NCBI RefSeq assembly: GCF_014656215.1
Contig: NZ_BNBZ01000028.1
Coordinates: 1 to 64,000 of the forward strand
Direction: 5' to 3'
Source: Streptomyces zaomyceticus
GTDB taxonomy: Bacteria > Actinomycetota > Actinomycetes > Streptomycetales > Streptomycetaceae
Length of the DNA: 64,000 bases
The position numbers were made by a program, and so were the translations under genes. Under the pieces are notes generated by a model. That model saw nothing but the letters and a program-made list of their open reading frames with translations. It was not told the DNA's origin and did not search any database. Positions 44,625-54,171 of the stretch are shown piece by piece. The stretch's first letter is position 1, and every line of letters starts with the position of its first letter.

Positions 44625-45338
44625 ATGCGACTGCTGCTCGTCGAGGACGACGATCATGTCGCCGCCGCCCTCTCCGCGATCCTCGCCAAGCACGGCTTCA
44701 CGGTCACCCACGCCCGCAGCGGCGAGGAGGCCCTGCAGGCCGTCCTGCCCACCGCGCAGGGCGTGCGCCCCTCCTACGGGGTGATCCTGCTCGACCTCGG
44801 CCTCCCCGACCAGGACGGCTACCAGGTCTGCGGCCGCATCCGGAAGCTCACCACCACCCCGGTGATCATGGTGACCGCGCGCGGCGACGTACGCTCCCGG
44901 ATCCACGGCCTCAACCTCGGCGCCGACGACTACGTCGTCAAGCCCTACGACCCCGGCGAGCTCCTCGCCCGCATCCACGCCGTCAGCCGGCGCAACGCGG
45001 GCACCGAGGAGACGGCGGGCACCGGCGCGGACGCCGACGGAACCCAGCTGCAGCTCGGCTCCGTCGTCATCGAGCTGCCCACCCGCCGCGTCAGCGTCGA
45101 CGGCGAGAGCGTCGCCCTGACGCGCAAGGAGTTCGACCTGCTCGCCCTCCTCGCCCAGCGGCCCGGAGTCGTCTTCCGCCGGGAACAGATCATCAGCGAG
45201 GTCTGGCGCACCAGTTGGGAGGGGACCGGCCGCACCCTGGAGGTGCACGTCGCGTCCCTGCGCTCCAAACTGCGGATGCCCGCCCTGATCGAGACCGTGC
45301 GGGGCGTCGGCTACCGCCTGGTCGCCCCCGCCGCGTAA
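44625..45338 (+). CDS. gluR: GluR-type OmpR-family response regulator
   Basis: 237 aa. The receiver domain has D8-D10, phosphorylation site D57 (ILLDLGLPDQDG) and Lys in YVVKPYDP. The C-terminal winged helix (about 140-235) reads LTRKEFDLLALLAQRPGVVF and TLEVHVASLRSKLR. GGAGGAGG precedes the ATG. In S. coelicolor the GluR-GluK pair adjacent to gluABCD senses glutamate and activates its uptake (recalled). The order here matches. Confidence 0.9.
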   Translation: MRLLLVEDDDHVAAALSAILAKHGFTVTHARSGEEALQAVLPTAQGVRPSYGVILLDLGLPDQDGYQVCGRIRKLTTTPVIMVTARGDVRSRIHGLNLGADDYVVKPYDPGELLARIHAVSRRNAGTEETAGTGADADGTQLQLGSVVIELPTRRVSVDGESVALTRKEFDLLALLAQRPGVVFRREQIISEVWRTSWEGTGRTLEVHVASLRSKLRMPALIETVRGVGYRLVAPAA

Positions 45339-45356
45339 CCGCCGGACGGCCCCTTC

Positions 45357-46820
45357 GTGCGCACCCGCCTCCTTCCGCTGCTCATCGTCCTGATGGCCGG
45401 CGTCCTGCTCGCCCTCGGCTTCCCGCTCGCCGCCAGCCTCGCCGCCTCCGAACAGCAGCGGGTCGTCGTCGACCGGCTCGACGACGCCGCGCGCTTCGCC
45501 GCGCTCGCCCAGTTCGTCAGCGACACGAACCCCTCCATCGACGAGCGGCGGACCACCCTCGGCGGCGAACTCGCCAGCTACCACGACGTGTACGGCATCC
45601 GGGCCGGCATCTTCTACCGGAACAACCGCTCCATGGCCGCCGCCCCCGAGGACTGGGTCGTCCCGTACGAGGGGGAGGGCCGCCGCGCCTTCCGCGAGGC
45701 GCTCCTGGGCCGACGCAGCCACGATCCGCCGCAGGTGTGGCCCTGGCAGCCCCACGCCCGGCTCACCATCGCCTCCCCGGTCGTCCGCGACGGGGACGTC
45801 GTCGCCGTCGTCGTCACCGACTCGCCCACCGGACAGCTCCGCATGCGCATCCTGCGCGGCTGGCTGGTGATCTTCGCGGGCGAGGCCGCGGCCATGCTCC
45901 TCGCCATCGGCGCCGCCATCCGGCTCACCGGCTGGGTGCTGCGACCCGTCCGCGTCCTCGACTCCGTCACCCACGACATCGCCACCGGGCGCATGAACTC
46001 CCGCGTCGCCGCGACCGGCGGGCCGCCCGAGCTGCGACGCCTCGCGCTCTCGTTCAACGAGATGGCCGACAACGTCGAGGAGGCGCTCGAACAGCAGCGG
46101 GCCTTCGTCGCCGACGCCTCCCACCAGCTGCGCAACCCGCTGGCCGCGCTGCTCCTGCGGATCGAGCTGCTCGCCATGGAGCTCCCCGAGGGCAACGAGG
46201 AGATCGCTTCCGTACGGACCGAGGGCAAGCGCCTCTCACAGGTCCTCGACGACCTCCTCGACCTGGCCCTCGCCGAGCACGCGGCGGCCGAGCTGAGGCT
46301 CGTCGACGTCGGCGCGCTCACCGCCGAGCGGGTCGCCTCGTGGCGGCCGGTCGCCGACGACAAGGGCGTCGTGCTGACCGGGGAGTGCGGGGCGGTCACG
46401 GCCTGGGCGGACCCGGTGGCGCTCTCCAGCGCGCTCGACGCGGTGATCGACAACGCGCTGAAGTTCACCCCGGCCGGGGAGGAGGTCTCGGTCACGGCCA
46501 AGGCCCGGCCCGGCGGGGAGAGCGTCGCGGTCGTCGTCGCCGACCACGGGCCCGGTCTCACGCAGGAGGAGCTGGGGAGGGTCGGCGACCGCTTCTGGCG
46601 CTCGGGCCGCCACCAGAACATCAAGGGGTCGGGCCTCGGCCTCTCGATCACCCGGGTCCTGCTGACGGCGGGCGGGGGCGGCATCGCGTTCGCGCCGAAC
46701 GCGCCGCACGGGCTGCGGGTGACGGTCACCGTGCCGCGGAACGCTCCGGTCGCCAGGACGGCGACGGGGGACCGGGGCGGTCGGGACGGTCAGGGCGGTC
46801 GGGGCTTCGCCGGGCGGTAG
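45357..46820 (+). CDS. gluK: GluK-type sensor histidine kinase
   Basis: 487 aa. Two transmembrane helices (about 5-30 and 165-190) flank an extracytoplasmic sensor region. HAMP follows (to about 245), then HisKA with His in ADASHQLRNPLAALLL, and HATPase_c (VIDNALKFTPAGEE, ADHGPGL, GSGLGLSITRVLL). The GTG start lies 18 bp after gluR. The C-terminal tail GRDGQGGRGFAGR is low complexity and lies in a repeat family that continues downstream. Predicted partner of GluR in glutamate sensing. Confidence 0.9.
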   Translation: MRTRLLPLLIVLMAGVLLALGFPLAASLAASEQQRVVVDRLDDAARFAALAQFVSDTNPSIDERRTTLGGELASYHDVYGIRAGIFYRNNRSMAAAPEDWVVPYEGEGRRAFREALLGRRSHDPPQVWPWQPHARLTIASPVVRDGDVVAVVVTDSPTGQLRMRILRGWLVIFAGEAAAMLLAIGAAIRLTGWVLRPVRVLDSVTHDIATGRMNSRVAATGGPPELRRLALSFNEMADNVEEALEQQRAFVADASHQLRNPLAALLLRIELLAMELPEGNEEIASVRTEGKRLSQVLDDLLDLALAEHAAAELRLVDVGALTAERVASWRPVADDKGVVLTGECGAVTAWADPVALSSALDAVIDNALKFTPAGEEVSVTAKARPGGESVAVVVADHGPGLTQEELGRVGDRFWRSGRHQNIKGSGLGLSITRVLLTAGGGGIAFAPNAPHGLRVTVTVPRNAPVARTATGDRGGRDGQGGRGFAGR

Positions 46821-47096
46821 GGCCGGGCGGTCCTGTCGTTCAGGGCCCGGCCCTCACCGGGTGGTGGGAGCGGCCGGGGCGGTCGGGGCTTCGCCGGGCA
46901 GTGGGACCGGCGGGCGAAGGCAACCCGGGGCGGTCGGGTGGGACCGGCGGGGGGCGAAGGCGACCGGCAGCGGTCGGGGCCTCACCGGACGTGAGGACCG
47001 GTCGGCGCCGTCGTGGAGGGGCCGGGCTGTACCGGGTGGTGGGAGCGGTCGGGGGAAGGGTGACCGGCACCGGTCAGGGCTTCACCGAGCGGTAGT
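46796..47096 (+). repeat. Degenerate repeats joining the 3' ends of gluK and the TAXI gene
   Basis: Variants of GGTCGGGGCTTCRCCGGGC occur near 46797, 46881, 46972 and 47072 (intervals about 84-100 bp). ACCGGGTGGTGGGAGCGG occurs at about 46857 and 47035. The first copy encodes the gluK C-terminus and the last overlaps the TAXI C-terminus. There is no other coding signal in the 253-bp gap. Confidence 0.65.
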
Positions 47097-48072
47097 AGCG
47101 GCTGGCGCCGTCGTGCAGGGGCAGGGGCTCCGTGTAGACGGCGGTCCGCAGGTCCACCAGCTGCGCCGGGTGGACCTGGTTGCCGATCCGGTCCCGGCTT
47201 CTGATCACCGTACGGGTGAAGCCCTCCACCAGGTCGTCGTCGGCCTCGGCGGTGGTGACCAGGAGGTTCGCCACGGCCAGGGTCTCGATCTGCCGGCCGT
47301 CCTGCGCCTTGGCGTACGCGTCCGCAGGGATCAGGGCCGACCGGTAGTGGCGGGTCGACCTGCCGACGTCGTGGAGCCGGTCGACCAGCGCCGTGTCGAG
47401 GGGGAGCAGCCGGACCGGGAAGCGCTCCGACAGCTCCTGTACCGCCGCGGTGGGCAGCCCGCCCGACCAGAAGAACGCGTCCAGCTCGCCGCGCTCCAGG
47501 AGCCGCGGCATGGTGTCGATGCCCATCGAGACCGGTTGGATGTCCCGTACGGGGGCGAGGCCCGCCGCCGCGAGGACACGGTCCGCGATCAGCCGGACAC
47601 CGGAGCCGTCCTGGCCGACGCCGACCTTCAGACCGCGCAGGTCCTGCACCTTCTGGATCGCGGAGCCCTTGCGCACCACGAGCTGGACGTAGTCGTCGTA
47701 GAGCCGCGCGCAGCCGCGCAGCCGCTCGAAGCCGGGCCTGCGCTCCCGCTGGTACTGGGCCACCGCGTCGGCCGTCGCGATGGTGAAGTCCGCCTTGCCC
47801 GAAGCCACCCGGGCCAGGTTCTGCTGGGATCCCTCGCTGTCCGTGAGCGTTATCGACACCTCGGGCAGGTCCTGCGCGAGGGCCTGCTTCAGGAGCTTGC
47901 CGTAGCGCTGGTAGACGCCGCTGGGGACACCCGTACTGAACGTGACCGAGCCGCTCGGGGCGGGGGCGCCGAAGGGCGCCAGCCACCACGCCAGCATCCC
48001 GCACACCACGAGCAGCGTGGCCGAGACCGCGAGGACACGGCGGCGGACGGCACGGGAGAGGGAGGCGAACAT
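47074..48072 (-). CDS. TAXI-family TRAP-type solute-binding protein
   Basis: 332 aa. An uncleaved or lipoprotein-less signal anchor (residues 12-33) is followed by the TAXI domain: STGVPSGVYQRYGKLL, ASGKADFTIATADAVAQYQ, and KVGVGQDGSGVRLIADRVL. TAXI proteins normally bind dicarboxylates or glutamate-like solutes for a TRAP membrane subunit, but none is seen here. Its position beside gluRK suggests a sensory partner for GluK (inference). Confidence 0.88.
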   Translation of the reverse strand: MFASLSRAVRRRVLAVSATLLVVCGMLAWWLAPFGAPAPSGSVTFSTGVPSGVYQRYGKLLKQALAQDLPEVSITLTDSEGSQQNLARVASGKADFTIATADAVAQYQRERRPGFERLRGCARLYDDYVQLVVRKGSAIQKVQDLRGLKVGVGQDGSGVRLIADRVLAAAGLAPVRDIQPVSMGIDTMPRLLERGELDAFFWSGGLPTAAVQELSERFPVRLLPLDTALVDRLHDVGRSTRHYRSALIPADAYAKAQDGRQIETLAVANLLVTTAEADDDLVEGFTRTVIRSRDRIGNQVHPAQLVDLRTAVYTEPLPLHDGASRYYRSVKP

Positions 48073-48323
48073 GGTCGCGATCCTGCCAGGCCACGGCCGT
48101 GTCTGGCCAGGTTCGATCGAGTGAGGGGGCCGGGGCGGGGATCGGGGCCGGGGTGGCGCGCCGCGTGGGGCTGGAGTGGGGCTGGAGTGGGGTCCCGCGC
48201 GGGCCCGGGGTGGCGTCCCGCGCGGGACCCGGCGAGAGGTCCGCGCGAGGCGGGTACGCGATCCGGGAAGGGCCGTGTGCGGCCGCGCGGGCCCGGGGAG
48301 GGGTCCCGCGCGGCCGTGCCGGG

Positions 48324-49499
48324 TCAGTAGGCGAACGCGGACTTGCCCGTCACGGTGGTGGCGACGTGAGTGATGCCACTGCCGGGCGGCAGCGCCACCG
48401 TGGTGCCGGTGGGGCTGGTCGTCGTACCGTCGCCGAGCTGGGCGGCCGCGTTGGCACCCCAGCCGATCACCGAGCCGTCGTCCAGCGCGGCCACGGTGAA
48501 GTCGGCTCCGCCGGAGATGCTCTGGACGCCCTTGAGCGTGTCCAGGACGACCGGGGTGGTGCGGTTGGCGTTCGTGCCGTCGCCGAGCTGCCGGTCGGTG
48601 TTCTTGCCCCAGCCGGCCAGGCTGCCGTCGTCGAGGACGGCGAAGCCGGACGCGGAGGTGGCGAAGATCCTGGCCACGGCGTCGAGGTAGGCGACGTCCA
48701 CCGGCTTGTTGCTGTCGGTGGTGGTGTCGTTGCCGAGCTGGCCCTCGGCGCCCTTGCCCCAGGCCTTGACGACGCCGTCGGCGGTGAGCGCGAGGACGTG
48801 GTCGCAGCCCACGGCGACGGACTCGACGTCGACCAGGTCGGGGACCTTCTGCGGGGTCTCGCGGGTGGAGTTGTTGCCGGTGCCCAGGCGTCCGTTGTCG
48901 CCCTTGCCCCAGGTCCAGACCGTGCCGTCCTGCCGGAGCGCCACGCTGAAGTCGCAGCCCGCCCCGACGTCCTTGACCTTGTCCAGGCTCTGCACGGGGA
49001 TCGGAACCTTGTACGGGTTGGTGGTGTCCTGGCCGGTGCCCAGTTGCTTGGAGGCGTTGCCGCCCCAGGCGAGGACCCGGCCGCCCTTGACGGCGAGCGC
49101 GTGGTTGAGGCCCGCGGAGACCTCGCTGACGCCGGAGAGTCCGGCCACGGTCGCGGGGAAGGACTGGGCGACGAGGGTGCCGTTGCCGAGCTGGCCGGTG
49201 GCGTTGTTGCCCCAGCTCTTCACGGTGCCGTCCTTGAGGAGGGCGACGGCGAAGCCGTTGGCGGCCGCCGCGGCGCCGCCACCGCCTCCGGAGAGCTCGC
49301 GGACGTCGTCACGGGTGATGCCGAGGACGGCGGCGGGGGTCTGCTGGGCGAGGACGCTGCCGTTGCCCAGCTGCCCCTGAGCGTTCTCGCCCCAGGCGCG
49401 GACCCAGGGGTCGGTGCCGGCGGCGGCGGGGAGGACGGACGTGGTGAGGGCCGCGAGGGACAGTGCGGCGAGGAGGGTGAGACGCAGGGGTGGGGTCAT
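48324..49499 (-). CDS. Secreted RCC1-repeat beta-propeller protein (copy A)
   Basis: 391 aa with a Sec signal peptide (LTLLAALSLAALTTSVLPAAAG). The rest is about seven RCC1 units with the pattern WGxNxxGQLGNGT and strands ending in ALxxDGTVxxWG. It ends in KSAFAY. AAAGG lies about 7 nt before ATG 49499. RCC1 propellers usually mediate protein binding; no enzyme motif is seen. It is the last of three tandem paralogues on this strand. Confidence 0.85.
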   Translation of the reverse strand: MTPPLRLTLLAALSLAALTTSVLPAAAGTDPWVRAWGENAQGQLGNGSVLAQQTPAAVLGITRDDVRELSGGGGGAAAAANGFAVALLKDGTVKSWGNNATGQLGNGTLVAQSFPATVAGLSGVSEVSAGLNHALAVKGGRVLAWGGNASKQLGTGQDTTNPYKVPIPVQSLDKVKDVGAGCDFSVALRQDGTVWTWGKGDNGRLGTGNNSTRETPQKVPDLVDVESVAVGCDHVLALTADGVVKAWGKGAEGQLGNDTTTDSNKPVDVAYLDAVARIFATSASGFAVLDDGSLAGWGKNTDRQLGDGTNANRTTPVVLDTLKGVQSISGGADFTVAALDDGSVIGWGANAAAQLGDGTTTSPTGTTVALPPGSGITHVATTVTGKSAFAY

Positions 49500-49543
49500 C
49501 TGCGTGCCTTTCGCTTCATGAGGGGTCTTGGGAGTCGTGGGGG

Positions 49544-50731
49544 TCAGTAGGCGTAGCTGGACTTGTTCGCGACCGAGGCGGCGACGCGGGTGACGCCGCT
49601 GCCGGCCGGCAGGGCCGTGACCGGGGTGGGGGACGAGTCGGTGGTGCCGTTGCCGAGCTGGCCGTTGCTGTTGTTGCCCCAGGCGAGGACGGACTGGTCG
49701 GAGAGGACGGCGAGGGTGTGCTGCCAGCCGCCGGCCAACTCCTGGACGTCGCTCAGGCCGGGGACGGGAACGGGTGTCGTCCGGTCGGCGGTGCTGCCGT
49801 CGCCGAGCTGGCCCTGGCCGTTCCAGCCCCAGGCGCGCACGGTGCCGTCGTCCAGGACCGCGTAGCTCTGGTAGGCGCCCACGAAGACCTTGGTGACGCC
49901 GTCCAGATGCCGTACGTCGACGGGCACGGGACTGTCCTCGGTGCTGTCGTCGCCGAGCTGGCCCGTGTTGTTGCGGCCCCAGGCCTTGACGGTCCCCTCG
50001 GCCGTGAGGGCCAGGGAGTGGGCGCAGCCGGCGCTGACGGCCACCACGTCCTCGAGGCCGGGCACCTTCTGGGGCGTGTTCCGATCGGAACGTATGCCGA
50101 TGCCGAGCTGACCGAGGTGGTTGCGTCCCCAGGTCCAGACGGTGCCGTCCTCCCGGAGTGCGACGGAGTGCTCGCAGCCGCCCGAGACGTCCTTGACCCT
50201 GTTCAGGCTCTGGACGGCGACGGGGCGGGTCGCGGGGCCGGAGGCGTCGGGGGTGGTGAGGCCGTTGCCGAGCTGACCGTAGGCGTTGGTGCCCCAGGCC
50301 AGGACGCGTCCGCCGCGCACCGCGAGGGCGAAGGGGCCCCCGGCGGCGGAGATCGAGGTCACGCCCGAGAGACCGGCGACCTTCGCGGGGAAGCCCTGGC
50401 CGGTGGTGGTGCCGTTGCCGAGCTGGCCGGAGGTGTTGCCGCCCCAGGACAGGACCGTGCCGTCCTGGAGAAGGGCGAGGGCGAAGGAGAGGTTGCTGTT
50501 GAAGCCTCCGGCGGAGAGCTCGCGCACGTCGCCTCGGGCGACCCCGGCGACGGAGCCCGGGGTGGTCTGGTCGAGGGTGGTGCCGTTGCCCAGTTGGGCG
50601 CCGACGTTCAGCCCCCAGGCCCGTACCCACGGATCACGTGGTTCGGCGTGTGCGGGTGCGTGCGAGGCCGCCAGGGCGGTCAGGGCGAGGGCCGCGGCGA
50701 CCGCGGCCCGTACGTACGACAGGTGCGACAT
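49544..50731 (-). CDS. Secreted RCC1-repeat beta-propeller protein (copy B)
   Basis: About 395 aa. The signal peptide ends near SHAPAHA. Seven RCC1-type units follow, for example NTSGQLGNGTTTGQGF and NNSNGQLGNGTTDSSP, and the protein ends in KSSYAY. The start is ATG 50731 or, nine bases earlier, GTG 50740. It begins only 14 bp after copy C stops, so B and C are one operon. Copies A, B and C share blade spacing but differ in loops. Confidence 0.85.
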   Translation of the reverse strand: MSHLSYVRAAVAAALALTALAASHAPAHAEPRDPWVRAWGLNVGAQLGNGTTLDQTTPGSVAGVARGDVRELSAGGFNSNLSFALALLQDGTVLSWGGNTSGQLGNGTTTGQGFPAKVAGLSGVTSISAAGGPFALAVRGGRVLAWGTNAYGQLGNGLTTPDASGPATRPVAVQSLNRVKDVSGGCEHSVALREDGTVWTWGRNHLGQLGIGIRSDRNTPQKVPGLEDVVAVSAGCAHSLALTAEGTVKAWGRNNTGQLGDDSTEDSPVPVDVRHLDGVTKVFVGAYQSYAVLDDGTVRAWGWNGQGQLGDGSTADRTTPVPVPGLSDVQELAGGWQHTLAVLSDQSVLAWGNNSNGQLGNGTTDSSPTPVTALPAGSGVTRVAASVANKSSYAY

Positions 50732-50745
50732 GCCGTTCACCGGCC

Positions 50746-51972
50746 TCAGTACGCGTACGTCGTGTTGCCGCCCAGGGAGACCGCCACCGCCTTGATCGCC
50801 GAGCCCTCGTTGAGGATCTTCACCGACTCGTAGCGGGCGACGGTGGTGCCGTTGCCGAGCTGGCCCTCTCCGTTGTGGCCCCAGGTGAAGACCTCGTCAG
50901 CCGTGACGGCGACGCCGTGCCGGGCGCCGGCCGCGAGGTGCTGGACGCCTTCGAGGCGGGGGATCTCGACGGGGGCGGTGCGGTTGGTGCGGGAGACGTT
51001 GGAGTCGAAGGCCTCGTCGCCCTCCAGGAGCTGGCCGTACTGGTTGTTGCCCCAGCCCCAGACATGGCTGTCGCTCGTCTTGACGTAGTTGTGGAACGCG
51101 CCCGCCTCGATGTCGGAGACGCCTTCGATCCAGTCCACGTCGACGGGGAGGGTGGCGGACTTGGTGGAGGAGTTGCCGAGCTGGCCGTAGAGGTTGTAGC
51201 CCCAGGACTTGACCGTGTCGTCGGCGGTCAGCGCGAGGGCGTGGTGGCAGCCGGCGTCGATCTCCACGATGTTCTCCAGGCCGAGGACCTGCCGGGGTAC
51301 GGAGCTGGTGGCGCGGGTGCCGTTGCCGAGCTGGCCGTGGATGCCGCGGCCCCAGGCGTACACCTTGCCGTTCTCCAGGAGCGCGAGGCTGAAGTCGCAG
51401 CCGGCCGAGATCTGCTTGACCTTGGGCATGCCCTGGACGCGGTCGGGGACCGTACGGCTGTCGCCGGTGCGGTTGTTGCCGAGCTGGCCGTAGGCGTTGT
51501 CGCCCCAGGAGTAGACCTGGCCGCCGGTGTCGAGGGCGAGGGCGTGCTTCCCGCCGGCCGCGATGTCCTTGATGTTGGTGAGGCGGGGGACGGTGGTGGG
51601 CACGGTCTGGTTGGTGTTGCCTCCGTTGCCGAGCTGGCCGGAGGAGTTGTGGCCCCAGGACTTCACCGTCTTGTCGGTACGGGCCAGGGCGAACGAGTCG
51701 GCGGACGAGGTGCCGCCGCCCGACAGCTGGTCGACGTCGCCGCGGAAGAGACTGGTGACCGAGGACGGGCTGAGGCTGTCGGCGAGGGTGCCGTTGCCGA
51801 GCTGGCCGGTGCGGCCGGCACCCCAGCTCAGCACGGTCGGATTGCCCTCGTTGGCGTTCGCCGCGGGGGCGAGGGCCGGCAGGGCGGTGAGGGCCGCCGC
51901 GGTGACGGCGGCGGCGGCGAAGCGCCGGGCGCGCGGCGTCGTGCGCGAGGGACTGCGTCGTGAACGGGACAT
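50746..51972 (-). CDS. Secreted RCC1-repeat beta-propeller protein (copy C)
   Basis: 408 aa. A twin-Arg-containing basic n-region (RSRRSPSRTTPRARR) and hydrophobic stretch end near APAANA. RCC1 blades such as HNSSGQLGNGGNTNQTVP and YGQLGNSSTKS follow, and the end is NTTYAY. AAGGAGAG precedes ATG 51972. It heads the three-gene propeller set and is divergent from the facing secreted-protein operon across 663 bp. Confidence 0.85.
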   Translation of the reverse strand: MSRSRRSPSRTTPRARRFAAAAVTAAALTALPALAPAANANEGNPTVLSWGAGRTGQLGNGTLADSLSPSSVTSLFRGDVDQLSGGGTSSADSFALARTDKTVKSWGHNSSGQLGNGGNTNQTVPTTVPRLTNIKDIAAGGKHALALDTGGQVYSWGDNAYGQLGNNRTGDSRTVPDRVQGMPKVKQISAGCDFSLALLENGKVYAWGRGIHGQLGNGTRATSSVPRQVLGLENIVEIDAGCHHALALTADDTVKSWGYNLYGQLGNSSTKSATLPVDVDWIEGVSDIEAGAFHNYVKTSDSHVWGWGNNQYGQLLEGDEAFDSNVSRTNRTAPVEIPRLEGVQHLAAGARHGVAVTADEVFTWGHNGEGQLGNGTTVARYESVKILNEGSAIKAVAVSLGGNTTYAY

Positions 51973-52635
51973 GGCTCTGCTCTCCTTCGACGGGGACATA
52001 CGGGAGGGCTGCGTCCGGCCGGTGGCGTCCGCGGGGAGCGCGGAGGCGTGCACGGGCCGGTCGCGGGTCATGCGAACACGTCGTGCCGGGCCCTTGGGCA
52101 TGGGGCGCCCACGGCCGGGTGCGGCGGCCGGGACGGGCCGCCGGGCACATCAGCAGACTGTCCGAGAATGATCACCGAGGCGAGCCGGAATCACTGAAAC
52201 ACCCGTTTGCCGGACCTCCGTTCGGGGCGCCGCCGCAGGGGCGCATTCGCCCCTCCACAAGCCCCGGGACGAGCCGCGGACGGCGCCCGCGGCGGGCCGC
52301 CGAACGGCGGCGGCCGGGGGAGTGAGGAACCCTGCCGCGCACGGCCGCCGACCGTCTCGGCTCCGCGCCGGATTCCATGCCCACGGGTGTACGGAGGCGT
52401 GGCGCGGCCCACCCCGCGAAGCCTCCGCCGGGGCCGGTCCGGGCGGCTCCGAGTGCGCTCCGCCGAAGTGGTGAGCGGCCCCCGGGGAGCGCGCCGCACC
52501 GTGTGTCCTGCCGGGGCGCCGGGGCCCCGGCGGCTAGCGTCTGGTTGCGCTCGGTGATCTTGAGGACAGTCCCCTGTCCGCCCCTGGCATCCCCTGCCGA
52601 GCCCACCAAATCACCCCTGTCCCAAGGGAGTTCCC
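51973..52635 (+). other. 663-bp region between two divergent sets of secreted-protein genes
   Basis: No convincing gene is seen. GCCGGGGCCCCGGC at 52518-52531 is a perfect palindrome just upstream of TAGCGT (52535-52540), a possible -10 for the + strand operon. Other parts are GC-rich with short inverted repeats (for example around 52290-52310). The propeller set would be read from promoters on the other side. Confidence 0.5.
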
Positions 52636-53121
52636 ATGCCCGAACGGAAGACCTTCGCGCGCCGACTGCTGGGCGCCGGAGTCCTCGTCGCCGCCCTCGC
52701 GCTGCCCCTGGCCCCCCTCGCGTACGCGGAGGAGTGCAAGCCCGAGGACCAGGCCTGCCTGGACAAGGAGGCCAACGCCAAGGAGGCCAAGGAGATCGAG
52801 GAGCAGCAGAAGAAGACCCAGGAGGCCGCCGGCCAGGCCGACAAGGACATCAAGGCGGCCGGGGAGAAGCTCAAGGAGTGCCCGCCCGGCTCGTCCTCCT
52901 GCATGGGCAAGCTGACCGGCGGCAAGGGCGCCGCCGAGGAGCAGGGCGTCAAGGACATGACCGACACCATCTCCGCGAACGAGCCCGAGCCGACGAACAA
53001 CGCGGCCCAGGCCGTGACCTCCACCTGCGAGTCCTTCCCCGGCTCGCTGCCGCAGGGGTCCACCGACCCGGGACAGTCCCCCTTCCCGGTCGACCAGCTC
53101 TGCAGCCTCCTCGGCGACTGA
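52636..53121 (+). CDS. Small secreted Cys-containing helical protein, unknown
   Basis: 161 aa. The signal peptide ends at about LAYAEE. A charged Lys/Glu/Ala helix-rich segment (residues 50-85) follows. Six cysteines occur as C-x6-C pairs (ECKPEDQAC and ECPPGSSSC) plus two single Cys near the C-terminus, suggesting disulfides outside the cell. AAGGGA precedes the ATG. No family is recognised. It leads the three-gene operon. Confidence 0.8.
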   Translation: MPERKTFARRLLGAGVLVAALALPLAPLAYAEECKPEDQACLDKEANAKEAKEIEEQQKKTQEAAGQADKDIKAAGEKLKECPPGSSSCMGKLTGGKGAAEEQGVKDMTDTISANEPEPTNNAAQAVTSTCESFPGSLPQGSTDPGQSPFPVDQLCSLLGD

Positions 53122-53190
53122 GCCGCTCCCCGCGCGCGTCCCCGCTCCTTTCTCCCCTCCCTCCCCTCCGTCCCGAAGGGATTCCCCGTC

Positions 53191-54153
53191 ATGCCCGCGT
53201 GCCATCGCCGCGCCGCCCTGCTGCCCGCCCTCTCCGTCCTCCTCGGCCTCGCCGCCGTCTCCCTCGCACCGCCCGCCGGTGCCGCCGAGGAGGGGCCCGG
53301 CGAGACCCCCGTACCCCGTGCCCTCACCGCCGACGGACGCCCGGCCGAGATCGGCGACGTCCTGAAGTACTGCGGAACCAAGCGCGACGCCTGCACCTTC
53401 GCCATCGACCGCAAGCTGGGCCGCGAGTACGTCACCACCGTGAAGTCCCTCGGCAACGCGGTGATCAACTGCACCCAGAGCGACATGGCCGTCGAGCGGA
53501 CCGTCACCCTCAGGACCGGCACCACCGACAACATCGGCGGCGAGATCTCCGGTCAGATCACCGCCGAGGGAACCGTCGGCGCCACCGGCACGGTCAGCAC
53601 CAACCTCACGGGCGAGGTCTCCAGCGAGAACAAGACGCCCGACCTCTCCAAGGGCCCCACGTCGACCAACACCGCCAAGACCTCGGTCGCCGGCGGCGCC
53701 ACGGCCTCGGGTTCGCTGAGCGCGCGCCTCGCCTTCCAGGCCGCCTTCAAGGCCACGTACTCCAAGTCGTGGACGGTCGAGACCACCGAGGTGACCGCCT
53801 ACAAGACCACCGTCAAGCCGCACGACATGCTCGTCTTCGGCGCGAGCGCCGCCATGCGACGCGTGGCCGGCAGCCTCGTCGCCGACACCGGGCAACGGAT
53901 CATCGGCATCGTCGTGGACAGCCCCTCGACGGTCACCAGCAGCACGTTCATCGCCCAGACGTACGCCGCGGCCAGCGGCGTCTGCGGCGGTACGCGGCCC
54001 ACCGGAAACACCGCACCCACCCCGGCTCCCGGCCCGGGCGTCCCTCCCGCTCCCGGCCCCGGCCCGGTCTCCGCCGCCGAGGTCCCCGCCGCGCGGGCGG
54101 TGCCCCCGGGCGCCGAGCCGAAGAGCGTCGTCGTCCTGCCCGCCGCCCACTGA
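53191..54153 (+). CDS. Secreted protein with aerolysin-like features
   Basis: 320 aa. The signal peptide ends near PAGAAEE. Cys61-x6-Cys68, then Cys94 in VINCT, define an N-terminal module. A long Ser/Thr/Gly-rich alternating stretch (about 105-180; TGTVSTNLTGEVSSEN) is flanked by YSKSWTVETTEV and KTTVKPHDMLVF. This polar alternating region between W/V-P blocks resembles the insertion loop of aerolysin/ETX-MTX2 pore formers. A Pro/Gly tail ends the protein. The toxin-like fold is a hypothesis from pattern only. Confidence 0.75.
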   Translation: MPACHRRAALLPALSVLLGLAAVSLAPPAGAAEEGPGETPVPRALTADGRPAEIGDVLKYCGTKRDACTFAIDRKLGREYVTTVKSLGNAVINCTQSDMAVERTVTLRTGTTDNIGGEISGQITAEGTVGATGTVSTNLTGEVSSENKTPDLSKGPTSTNTAKTSVAGGATASGSLSARLAFQAAFKATYSKSWTVETTEVTAYKTTVKPHDMLVFGASAAMRRVAGSLVADTGQRIIGIVVDSPSTVTSSTFIAQTYAAASGVCGGTRPTGNTAPTPAPGPGVPPAPGPGPVSAAEVPAARAVPPGAEPKSVVVLPAAH

Positions 54154-54171
54154 ACCGGGAGAAGCGCCACC

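Noticed and set aside
46861..47073. Coding sequence in the gluK-TAXI gap
   Set aside because: The open frames are repetitive Gly/Arg/Val peptides without starts or motifs; the segment is better explained as degenerate repeats.
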